A stretch of DNA of 64,000 nucleotides from positions 105,040-169,039 of the forward strand of contig NZ_WWEM01000040.1 of NCBI RefSeq assembly GCF_019308285.1, given 5' to 3'. The stretch's first letter is position 1. Every line of letters begins with the position of its first letter. The position numbers and the translations under genes were made by a program. The notes under the pieces are model-generated. The model saw only the letters and a program-made list of their open reading frames with translations, was not told where the DNA came from and did no database searches. The stretch is from Flavobacterium quisquiliarum (GTDB lineage: Bacteria > Bacteroidota > Bacteroidia > Flavobacteriales > Flavobacteriaceae). Shown here piece by piece: positions 1 to 8,528 of the stretch.

Positions 1-1566
1 TTGCTCCGTACTAACCTTATGGACGACGTTTTCAATAATGAAAACGAGAGCTTCCAACAGGAAACCAAGCTGATGGAAAATGAATACTCCGTCAACTTGC
101 CCACCAAATTTTACTACAAGGGCAAATGGAACAACGGTTGGATAAACATCGTAAATCCTTTCAGGGCATCTATCGTGTTGGGTACTCCGGGTTCAGGAAA
201 ATCCTATGCTATCGTAAATAACTACATCAAGCAGCAGATTGAGAAAGGCTTTAGTATGTATATCTACGATTTCAAATTCGACGACCTTTCTACCATTGCC
301 TACAATCACTTACTGAAGCATCGCGACAAGTATAAAATTCAGCCGAAATTCTATGTGATAAATTTTGACGACCCACGCAAGAGCCATCGTTGCAATCCAC
401 TCAATCCCGACTTTATGACGGATATTTCCGATGCTTACGAAGCAGCTTATACCATAATGCTGAACCTCAACAGGTCGTGGATACAGAAGCAAGGGGATTT
501 TTTCGTGGAAAGCCCAATTATCTTGCTTGCAGCTATTATTTGGTATCTGAAAATCTATGAAAACGGCAAGTATTGCACATTCCCGCACGCCATTGAATTA
601 CTGAATAAAAAGTATTCGGACGTATTCACAATTCTTACCTCATACCCTGATTTAGAGAATTATTTATCGCCCTTTATGGATGCTTGGCAAGGCGGCGCAC
701 AAGACCAGTTACAGGGGCAAATTGCTTCTGCAAAAATTCCTTTATCAAGAATGATAAGCCCGCAGCTTTATTGGGTAATGACTGGCGACGACTTCACGCT
801 CGACATCAACAACCCGAACGAGCCGAAGATTTTATGCGTTGGTAACAATCCTGACCGTCAAAATATTTACTCCGCAGCTTTGGGTTTGTACAATTCAAGG
901 ATTGTAAAACTCATCAATAAAAAAGGGCAGTTAAAGAGTTCGGTTATCATAGATGAGTTGCCCACAATTTATTTTAGGGGACTGGATAACCTTATCGCAA
1001 CGGCGAGAAGTAATAAGGTAGCCGTTTGCCTGGGCTTTCAGGACTTTTCGCAATTAACGAGGGATTACGGCGACAAAGAGAGCAAGGTAATACAGAACAC
1101 GGTTGGTAATATATTCAGTGGTCAGGTGGTTGGAGAAACGGCAAAAAGTTTATCTGAACGCTTCGGCAAGGTGTTGCAGAAACGCCAAAGTATGACCATT
1201 AACAGAAATGATAAATCTACTTCGATATCCACACAGTTAGACAGCCTCATACCTGCATCAAAAATCTCAACTTTGACACAAGGTATGTTTGTAGGTTCTG
1301 TATCGGATAACTTTGATGAACGTATCGAGCAAAAAATATTTCACGCCGAAATTGTGGTAGATAATGAAACAGTTGCTGCCGAAACAAAAGCCTATCAGAA
1401 AATACCGGAAATCCTGTCCTTTGTTGATAAGCAGGGTGAAGATAAAATGAAGCAGGAAATTGAAGCCAATTACAAACAGATAAAATCAGATATACTAAAT
1501 ATTGTTGTAAGTGAAATGGAACGCATCAAGAATGACCCCGATTTACAGCATTTGGTACAGGAGTGA
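1..1566 (+). CDS. Type IV coupling protein, TraG/VirD4/MobC family (5' end cut by window)
   Basis: This is the ATPase that docks the relaxase-DNA complex onto the type IV secretion channel during conjugation. A Walker A motif GTPGSGKS lies at residues 61-68 of the visible part and a Walker B-like VIIDELP at about 316. A TraG/TrwB ATPase fold follows, with a conserved RSNKVA-type region around residue 335. Family members start with an N-terminal membrane segment that is absent here, and the open frame begins at the first base of the window, so the true start lies upstream. It converges on the methylase/helicase gene across a hairpin at 1568-1614. Confidence 0.85.
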   Translation: MLRTNLMDDVFNNENESFQQETKLMENEYSVNLPTKFYYKGKWNNGWINIVNPFRASIVLGTPGSGKSYAIVNNYIKQQIEKGFSMYIYDFKFDDLSTIAYNHLLKHRDKYKIQPKFYVINFDDPRKSHRCNPLNPDFMTDISDAYEAAYTIMLNLNRSWIQKQGDFFVESPIILLAAIIWYLKIYENGKYCTFPHAIELLNKKYSDVFTILTSYPDLENYLSPFMDAWQGGAQDQLQGQIASAKIPLSRMISPQLYWVMTGDDFTLDINNPNEPKILCVGNNPDRQNIYSAALGLYNSRIVKLINKKGQLKSSVIIDELPTIYFRGLDNLIATARSNKVAVCLGFQDFSQLTRDYGDKESKVIQNTVGNIFSGQVVGETAKSLSERFGKVLQKRQSMTINRNDKSTSISTQLDSLIPASKISTLTQGMFVGSVSDNFDERIEQKIFHAEIVVDNETVAAETKAYQKIPEILSFVDKQGEDKMKQEIEANYKQIKSDILNIVVSEMERIKNDPDLQHLVQE

Positions 1567-1567
1567 T

Positions 1568-1614
1568 AAAATAAAAGGGAAGTCTAACACCGTCTAACAC
1601 CTCCCTTTTATTTT
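1568..1614. terminator. Bidirectional terminator between coupling protein and methylase/helicase
   Basis: AAAATAAAAGGGA (1568-1580) pairs perfectly with TCCCTTTTATTTT (1602-1614). The A- and T-rich flanks serve as U-tracts in either direction between two convergent genes. The loop contains the short direct repeat GTCTAACAC twice. Confidence 0.75.
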
Positions 1615-1631
1615 GCCCGTATGCTATATTA

Positions 1632-4600
1632 CTACAATATACCACGAGGTATATGAATACCTTTTGCCCGTACAATGCTTTCCTGAACCATTGGGGTTTC
1701 TTTCTGCTTTTCCACTTGTTCCGGAGTATCTGCTTTTGTTTCCGGTGTAATGGATAGCTGTATTTTCCTCTCAACAGCAGCCAGTTCCGTTTTAAGTTCG
1801 CTCAATCGGCTTTCCTTAGCCCACGTACCGTTAACCACTTCCTGAAGTATGGGCAGGTCTTTTTGTATTTCAGAAATTTTCTCCTGCTCCTGCTTAATAA
1901 AGCCCGGCAGCTTTTCTAAAGCCCTCAAAAAATTCATTGCTGCGGTTTCAGGGTCTTTCGCCATTATGCCGTTGTTGTAGGTGTATTTGATGTTGCCCTC
2001 GCCCTGAACCAAAAAACGGTTTACCCTAATATCTGCTCCCTCTTTTTCAGAGATTTCAGTTTTAACCAACAGCGTAAAACCATACAAGCTGCCGATTTCT
2101 TCATATCGCCCTGCGGTACGAGCTTTATCCGCAATCTGGTTGAGTTTCGTACCGATTTGTTTCGGGTTTGCATTCGGCGGTAAGCCATCCAACAGCACCG
2201 GATTTGCGATTGTTCCGTCTGAATGCTTTTGTAGGCGTTGCTGCAAGTTTTCCCAGTCTGTACTCATCCGGTTCAAACGGGATTGGGTACTTTGCAACAT
2301 TTCCGTATAATCCTGCACCTTAAATTTGGCACTGGATTTAGAACGGTTAAACGCCTGCTTTTCGCTTTCCAATCCGGCAATCTGCTTTTCAAGTTTGGCT
2401 TTATCCAACAGGTCTGTATTTCCTGATAGGATTGCCACATATTCCGAAAAGTTCATTCCCGATTTTTCGTCCATACTTCCCTCATCAATCGTTCTTTTGC
2501 TTAGGTTATTAGTCTTTAACTGGTCGATAAAAAGTTGCTTGTTATACAGCAGGTTGAACTTATAACTATCCAAAGATTTTTCAACGGCATAGATAATCAC
2601 AGCAACTTTATTATCAGCGAAGAATTTGGCTATCTCGTTGCCTTTTCGGATAGCCCGCCCGTCCCTTTGTGCAAGGTCGCTCGGTCGCCACGGCGTATCT
2701 AAATGATGAACGGCAACGGCTCTTTTCTGTGCATTAACACCCGTTCCCAACATACTGGTAGAGCCGAACAGCACACGGATTTTACCCTCGTTCATTCCGT
2801 TGATGAGGTCTTTACGCTGCTTATCATTTTTGGCTTCCTGAATAAACCTTACTTCGTTTGTAGGTATGCCGTGGTCTTCCACGAGCTTGCGTTTTATTTC
2901 GGAGTACACATTCCATTCGCCTGGCTTGTAGGTTCCCAAATCAGAGAAAACGAACTGTGTTCCTTTTTGTGCATTAAACTGGTTGTAATACTTGGCAATA
3001 TTTGCCGCACAATGCGAAGCCTTGTTGTCGGGATGGTCGTCATACATTCCGCTTACCATTCGCATATCAAGGGACATCTTACGGGCGTAGTCCGTAGCAA
3101 TGAGCATCTTTGCTTTTTCTTCCCTTTGCGATAACGGTAATCTTCCGAGCAAAGTAGCATCGCCCGTTTTAGCAAACTGCATCAGGCTTTGGATAAAATC
3201 TTCTTGGTCGGGCGTTGGCGGTATATTGTACAATACCTCATTCTTTTCGGGGCGGTCAATACCAATATCCTTTGCCGTCCTGTAATCTGTGATTTCAGAA
3301 TAGAACTGTGCCAGTTCCGGCACTTTGATGAAGTAGCGGAAACGCTCTTTAGCGACTATATTATTGGCTACCGAAAATTCATAATCGGTCGTTTTCCTTG
3401 CATAGATAGCTGCCCACGCATCAAAAGAATGAATGCCCTGTTTTTCCAATGCACGAGGGCGCAGGTATTTGAACAGCAGGTACAGTTCTGTTAAGGAATT
3501 GCTGATGGTTGTACCTGAAAGAAAGGTTGCACCCATATCCGCATTGGTTCGCTCCTGAATGGTGCGGATAGCAAAGAGCAGGTTAAGTGCCTTTTGGCTC
3601 CCGTCCACATTACCCAGTCCGGCTACCCTTGTATGACGGGTGTTGAACATCAGGTTTTTGAACTGGTGGCTTTCGTCCACAAACAAATGGTCTATACCCA
3701 TCATTTTGAAGTCCACAATATCATCCTTGCGGTTTTCAATATCGTGTTGGAGTGTTTTCAGTTTTACTTCAAGATTTTCTTTCCTTTTGATTACACCCGC
3801 AAGCATCCCTCTTGTTACTTCCTTACCTTGCGATTGCAGGGCATCGAGGTTGCGCTCTACGCTGTCTAATTCTATTTCGAGGATTTCCTTTTGTATTTCG
3901 GGCGATTGCGGTATCATTCCGAACTGGTCGTGCGTGAGTATCACACAATCCCAATCGTTGTTTTTAATATCCCCGAAAATCCGGAGGCGTTTTTGAGGTG
4001 TAAAATCATCAATACCTGGATAAAGGATTTTAGCGTGTGGATAGGCTTTGCGGTAGTCTTCAGCAATGGCAGGTATATTCGCTTTCAGCCCAATTATCAT
4101 TGGTTTATGGGCTAAGCCCAACCGCTTCATTTCCTGTGCTGCTGTACACATTATCAGCGTTTTTCCTGCACCTACTTCGTGGTCGCAGATAGCGCCGTTG
4201 TTCAGTTTTATCATCCAAACGGTGTCCTTTTGGCTTGAATACAGGTCTTCAATACCTGCTGCCTTTCGGTCTAATCCCGGAAAGTCCTGATGGCTGCCGT
4301 CATAGTTCGGGCGAACAAAACAGTTAAAGGTATCGTTGTATTGGTCGGTCAGCCTGTTTTTAAACTCATCGTTCTGTGCGTGTAGCCAGTCGGTAAAGGC
4401 GGTACGGATTTCATCAATCTTGGTGTTCGCCATTTGTATGGCTTCCATATCCCGTACCTTGACCTCTTGGTCGCCAACCATTACTTTTTTGGTAATATCC
4501 GGCGTGGTATTGACAAGGGCGTGTTTGAGCAGCGCAATACCATCAAATGTTCGGCTTTCTGCCTTGACTGCATATTTTTCCCAAATGTGCATATTGCCCT

Positions 4601-7076
4601 GATGACACTTTACGGAAAAGTCGTCGGAGCTTTCCGAATAATGAACCAGTACATCGGCATCAAACAAATGCGAAGCAAACCGGGCATAAATTCCCGTGGG
4701 TATCCACCGTTCACCGAGGTTAAAATCAAGTTCCTCAAATTCAATCCGTCTTGGTCGGGCTTCTTCTAAAGCGGTAAGGCTTTCTTTGGCTTCCTTATCA
4801 TCAGGATTGTTTTCGAGATATGCTCGTACATCATTTGCTTTCTCAACAACATTGCCCGCTATCCACCGTTCAGCAATTTCATATTCCTGTTGTAGCGGAT
4901 TGTAGAACAACCGCCCGTGCAAGGCTTCTTTCAGCGTATAGGCAGGCAGGCTGCTGATTTCGGACATAAAATCCAAATCCACGCTTCCGTATTTGTTCAG
5001 CGATGACGCTAAAGCCTCTTCGGGATTGTCGGTTGCTAATGTGGTAGTAGAAAAACTAACGGGGCGGCTGAATATATCTGCTTTGTGAATTACGCCCCCG
5101 ATAATACGCTCCAGATACGGTATTTCCTTACCTGCGCTGTCTGTCTTTATGAGCTTGGCATTGTCGGCAGCATTCAGATTGCCGTATTTTTTAGTAAAGG
5201 CATCATAAAGGAGGTTCAGCGTTTCCCGTTCTTCCTTGTGTTCGGTTTGCCTTTCAGCTTCTTTTTGATAGAGGTTAATATAACTGTCCCTTACGGCAAT
5301 ATAGGCTTCGGCTCTTGCTTTTTGTAAAGTCGGTAATTGCAATGTATGAAAGGTTGCTGATGATTTTTCTTCGTTTCTTTCGACATCTTGCAGATAACCA
5401 ACCCAACCATTATCCGCAACAAGGCAATCATTACGGTGGAATGATTGCAGTTCGCCACTATACGGGGTAGGTTCGGGAATGGCGTTATTAATGGCATTGG
5501 GAACGGCTGACTTATCAGTCTGGCCATTCCCGTTTATTTGTGAAAACAGGTCGCCAATTGCTTCCTGATTTTTGCTGTTTATCTTTGGAGTACCGTTAGC
5601 AGTACCGTTGGTTTTTGGCGGTATATAGGTTTGCTGCAATGCACCACTGAACAGATCGGTTTGGCGACCTATTGTATCTCTGCTTTTTCGGGTGCTTTGC
5701 TTTTTGCTTCGGGTAGTTCTTTTGGGTAACGCAATTACGGCAACAGGTTCGCCCGCACTTTCAAACAGGTCGAAAATGCTTAGTTGTTTCAATTCCTGCG
5801 GGCTTTCCTGACGGACTACCGGAGTTGGTTCGGGTTGTAGTTTTTGCCGAATGGTTACAGGCTCTATTACCGGAGGTATAACCTTTGGCTCAATCGGAAT
5901 TTGTATAATAGGCTCATCGTTCCGTTTGCCTTTGTATAAACCCAAATTCAGATGCTTACCGAAATCTTCGGAAAGCATTTGTTTCAAATCTTTGGCAATC
6001 CCATCAACACCATTTTTATGCGTATAGATTAAGGCAGGCTGTCCGTATGGGTCAGTATCTAATTTGTAGTCTGTATGCACAATCCTTGCACTGTTTTGAA
6101 ACAAGGCATTGCCTGGTGTATTGTATTCGGTTGGATTGCTTCGGCAAAACAGATCTTCCCTGTCGGTCAGATTTTCTTTTGCCGTATTTTTTTGCAGGAT
6201 AATCAGGTCGCTTCCCACTTCCGTACCTGCATATTCTGTAAACAGGTTGTTAGGTAATCTTACAACCGATACCAAATTATTATCCTGCATTAACGCCCTG
6301 CGTATGGGTTCGTTTTTAGGGCTGTTCAATATGCCTTGTGAAGTGATATAAACTAACAAACCACCCTCACGGAGCATATCAGCACCTTTCAGAAAGAAGT
6401 AATTGTGTATGCTTCGGGCAGCCTGTATTTTTGCATTGTCCTTGCTTCGGGAATAAGAAAGGTCGAATACGGAAGTATCGCCAAAAGGAATGTTACTGGC
6501 TACTACATCATAGCTGTTTTGTTCCCTTTCGGGAATTTCCTCAAAACCGCTTACACGTACATTGCTTTCGGGATAGAGCTGCTTTAAAATCTTGCCTGTC
6601 AGCAAGTCCTTTTCATAGGCAGTAACATTGGCTTTTTGACTTTCCGAAAAGGATTGTATGAATGAGCCGATACCTGCGGAGGGTTCGAGGAATTTATCAA
6701 TATGCAGACCGCTATCCCGCAAGGCTGATGAAATGGCATCTATGACCTCTGGCGGGGTATAAAAAGCCGTTAAAACAGAACTTTTCATACTATCCACATA
6801 CCTGCGGTATTGCTTATCGTCTTCGGAATTTTCTTTGAGTAGTTGGTGGAGTTCCTGCGTAATCGGAAAGAGGTCGTGTTCCGTTTTTCTCCAATTATTG
6901 ATGTCTATTTCATTTTCAAAGGGGTTCAGAACGAATTTAAGACCGCCAAATCCGCTGTATTGCATCATTAGCAGTCTTTCGCCTACGGTGGCTTGCCGTT
7001 TCTCCTTTTCCAGTTTAAAAACAATTCGCAGGGCATCAATATTCTGTTGGAGATGGAACCGCTTACTGAAGCCCAT
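1632..7076 (-). CDS. Giant N6-adenine DNA methylase / SNF2-like helicase fusion
   Basis: A protein of about 1815 residues that combines a class I methyltransferase with a superfamily 2 helicase. SAM motif I FLEPSAGIGSF lies near residue 130 and the catalytic motif is SNIPF near 195 (an NPPY-type site with Ile in place of the first Pro). The helicase part has Walker A EVGAGKT near 970, DESH near 1130 and motif VI QRDGRAIRKG near 1470, followed by a coiled C-terminal tail. The architecture recalls phage P1 DarB-like antirestriction proteins, and such genes are standard in Bacteroidetes ICEs. Protection of incoming DNA is inferred. I chose the start at MGFSKRF because it resembles family N-termini; an ATG 9 bp upstream (7085) is possible. 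The gene overlaps the DUF1896 gene by 14 bp, which indicates an operon. Confidence 0.85.
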   Translation of the reverse strand: MGFSKRFHLQQNIDALRIVFKLEKEKRQATVGERLLMMQYSGFGGLKFVLNPFENEIDINNWRKTEHDLFPITQELHQLLKENSEDDKQYRRYVDSMKSSVLTAFYTPPEVIDAISSALRDSGLHIDKFLEPSAGIGSFIQSFSESQKANVTAYEKDLLTGKILKQLYPESNVRVSGFEEIPEREQNSYDVVASNIPFGDTSVFDLSYSRSKDNAKIQAARSIHNYFFLKGADMLREGGLLVYITSQGILNSPKNEPIRRALMQDNNLVSVVRLPNNLFTEYAGTEVGSDLIILQKNTAKENLTDREDLFCRSNPTEYNTPGNALFQNSARIVHTDYKLDTDPYGQPALIYTHKNGVDGIAKDLKQMLSEDFGKHLNLGLYKGKRNDEPIIQIPIEPKVIPPVIEPVTIRQKLQPEPTPVVRQESPQELKQLSIFDLFESAGEPVAVIALPKRTTRSKKQSTRKSRDTIGRQTDLFSGALQQTYIPPKTNGTANGTPKINSKNQEAIGDLFSQINGNGQTDKSAVPNAINNAIPEPTPYSGELQSFHRNDCLVADNGWVGYLQDVERNEEKSSATFHTLQLPTLQKARAEAYIAVRDSYINLYQKEAERQTEHKEERETLNLLYDAFTKKYGNLNAADNAKLIKTDSAGKEIPYLERIIGGVIHKADIFSRPVSFSTTTLATDNPEEALASSLNKYGSVDLDFMSEISSLPAYTLKEALHGRLFYNPLQQEYEIAERWIAGNVVEKANDVRAYLENNPDDKEAKESLTALEEARPRRIEFEELDFNLGERWIPTGIYARFASHLFDADVLVHYSESSDDFSVKCHQGNMHIWEKYAVKAESRTFDGIALLKHALVNTTPDITKKVMVGDQEVKVRDMEAIQMANTKIDEIRTAFTDWLHAQNDEFKNRLTDQYNDTFNCFVRPNYDGSHQDFPGLDRKAAGIEDLYSSQKDTVWMIKLNNGAICDHEVGAGKTLIMCTAAQEMKRLGLAHKPMIIGLKANIPAIAEDYRKAYPHAKILYPGIDDFTPQKRLRIFGDIKNNDWDCVILTHDQFGMIPQSPEIQKEILEIELDSVERNLDALQSQGKEVTRGMLAGVIKRKENLEVKLKTLQHDIENRKDDIVDFKMMGIDHLFVDESHQFKNLMFNTRHTRVAGLGNVDGSQKALNLLFAIRTIQERTNADMGATFLSGTTISNSLTELYLLFKYLRPRALEKQGIHSFDAWAAIYARKTTDYEFSVANNIVAKERFRYFIKVPELAQFYSEITDYRTAKDIGIDRPEKNEVLYNIPPTPDQEDFIQSLMQFAKTGDATLLGRLPLSQREEKAKMLIATDYARKMSLDMRMVSGMYDDHPDNKASHCAANIAKYYNQFNAQKGTQFVFSDLGTYKPGEWNVYSEIKRKLVEDHGIPTNEVRFIQEAKNDKQRKDLINGMNEGKIRVLFGSTSMLGTGVNAQKRAVAVHHLDTPWRPSDLAQRDGRAIRKGNEIAKFFADNKVAVIIYAVEKSLDSYKFNLLYNKQLFIDQLKTNNLSKRTIDEGSMDEKSGMNFSEYVAILSGNTDLLDKAKLEKQIAGLESEKQAFNRSKSSAKFKVQDYTEMLQSTQSRLNRMSTDWENLQQRLQKHSDGTIANPVLLDGLPPNANPKQIGTKLNQIADKARTAGRYEEIGSLYGFTLLVKTEISEKEGADIRVNRFLVQGEGNIKYTYNNGIMAKDPETAAMNFLRALEKLPGFIKQEQEKISEIQKDLPILQEVVNGTWAKESRLSELKTELAAVERKIQLSITPETKADTPEQVEKQKETPMVQESIVRAKGIHIPRGIL

Positions 7077-7500
7077 TTTCCTCAATCCATATTGCGATGG
7101 TTCCGGTCAGTTCGGTATAGAGTAAATCGAACTCAAACCCGTGGATGAAATCATCGGTTAATTCATATCCTGCAAATACAGGTTCGCAAACAGGAAACAT
7201 TTTCAGGGCGAACGGTCGCAGTTCCTCATCTGCCATTATGGTATCAAACTCATTGCATACCACTTTAAAAACCGTGTCGAACTTGGAGAAGTGTAAGCCC
7301 TCAAACAATATGTAATTAGCTATTTCATTGCATTGCTCTAAGGCGTTTCCCGACCGGAACGCCCCCTCATAAGCGTTGGCAGCCCACGAAGACCGTTGGT
7401 CTATAAATTTTTGGTCGTGTACCTTTTCGGGGAAGCTGCTGTTTAATAATTCTTGCAGTCGTAATCTGAAATACGATAGGTCTTTTTGCTGTACGTCCAT
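7063..7500 (-). CDS. DUF1896 family protein
   Basis: A 145-residue, mostly helical soluble protein that matches the DUF1896 family, which occurs almost only in Bacteroidetes conjugative elements. Recognisable features are the N-terminal LSYFRLRLQELLNSSFPEK stretch and a conserved acidic C-terminus. No catalytic motif is visible. Its 3' end overlaps the start of the methylase/helicase gene, so the two are probably translated together. The biochemical role is unknown. Confidence 0.8.
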   Translation of the reverse strand: MDVQQKDLSYFRLRLQELLNSSFPEKVHDQKFIDQRSSWAANAYEGAFRSGNALEQCNEIANYILFEGLHFSKFDTVFKVVCNEFDTIMADEELRPFALKMFPVCEPVFAGYELTDDFIHGFEFDLLYTELTGTIAIWIEENGLQ

Positions 7501-7618
7501 ACTATATTTTGTTTAGAATTTTACTTAAATCCTAAAATTATAAGCGAAAGCAAATGCCTTTGTGAATGTTGCAGGGTTTGGCTTTGAGAGGCGGTATTTG
7601 GCGTAATGGACAATAAAA

Positions 7619-7641
7619 AACCTCTGAAAAATTCAGAGGTT
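7619..7641 (-). terminator. Terminator of the ORF6N gene
   Basis: AACCTCTGAA and TTCAGAGGTT form a perfect 10-bp stem with a 3-nt loop immediately after the ORF6N stop codon. Read on the minus strand, the stem is followed by a run of T residues. Confidence 0.8.
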
Positions 7642-7646
7642 CATTT

Positions 7647-8528
7647 TTATGGCTTGTTAAGGATTTGGAGCATCCTGCCGACTTCAATATCCATTCGAGA
7701 AAAGGCAAACCATTTTTTGCCCAGGTCTTTGAGCGATGCCCCTATATGGTAAAGCTCTGTATTGTCAATAATTAAAAAACGGTCGTGGGCATCGGAGAAA
7801 ATCTCAATATCTATTACAGTATATTGGCTGTTGTAGCGTTGTAAATCCAACCGTAACTGGTGACTGATACTTTTGGTAAGGATAGTGGCAGTTACATTAT
7901 CATTGCGCTTACCCAATAAAGTAAGCACCGTATCATCCACATAATTATCAAGCAGGATAATGGAACTTCCGGCACTACGGATAATATCAGAAACAAAAGC
8001 ATAGGCATCAAAAACCTGTCCGTTGTAAAAGATACCTTTTTCGCTGTGCAGCTTGTCGCTTTCCAAAGCCTTAAAAATCTCTTCAAATTTTTGGTCGGCT
8101 TCCAGTTGTTTCAATTCAATATTATCTAGCCGATGAAACAAAGAAGCATTGCTAATGAGCATACGCCGCATTTCTACAAAGGCTTCCATTATTTGAACAC
8201 TCATTCTTACCGCTATGTCCGAACGGAGTATGGCAGATGCCATTGCAACCCCCTGTTCGGTAAAAGCATAGGGTAAATAACGTCTGCCACCGTAATTTAA
8301 ACTTGAGGTTCCAAATTGGAACCTCAAGTTTTCAACTTCCTTTTCAGTCAGTTGAAAGCAGAACGAAGCAGGAAAACGCTCGATATTCCGTTTTACGGCT
8401 TTGTTGAGGTTCTTTGTTTCCACCTGATACAAGGCAGCAAGGTCACTATCCAACATTACTTGTTTGCCCCGAATAGTATAAATCAGGTTCCTTATTTCTT
8501 TGGGTATAATAGACGATTTATTTTCCAT
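7647..8528 (-). CDS. ORF6N-domain protein with PLD-like C-terminal domain
   Basis: A 293-residue protein. Residues 1-115 match the ORF6N (KilA-N-related) DNA-binding domain of phages and mobile elements; hallmarks are IRNLIYTIRGKQVMLDSDLA and YAFTEQGVAMASAIL. A helical linker follows. The C-terminal ~120 residues resemble a phospholipase-D-type fold with a variant HxRxxxxD signature (HDRFLIID) and the GASLKDLGKKWFAF stretch. I chose the ATG at 8528 rather than 8576 because MENKSSIIP fits the usual ORF6N N-terminus; it then overlaps topB by 11 bp. The role in the ICE is unknown; a regulatory or nuclease-like function is possible. Confidence 0.8.
   Translation of the reverse strand: MENKSSIIPKEIRNLIYTIRGKQVMLDSDLAALYQVETKNLNKAVKRNIERFPASFCFQLTEKEVENLRFQFGTSSLNYGGRRYLPYAFTEQGVAMASAILRSDIAVRMSVQIMEAFVEMRRMLISNASLFHRLDNIELKQLEADQKFEEIFKALESDKLHSEKGIFYNGQVFDAYAFVSDIIRSAGSSIILLDNYVDDTVLTLLGKRNDNVTATILTKSISHQLRLDLQRYNSQYTVIDIEIFSDAHDRFLIIDNTELYHIGASLKDLGKKWFAFSRMDIEVGRMLQILNKP

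Noticed and set aside
2238..7125. Many plus-strand open frames across the methylase/helicase gene
   Set aside because: All are antisense shadows of the 1815-residue protein; none has a plausible start context or family resemblance.
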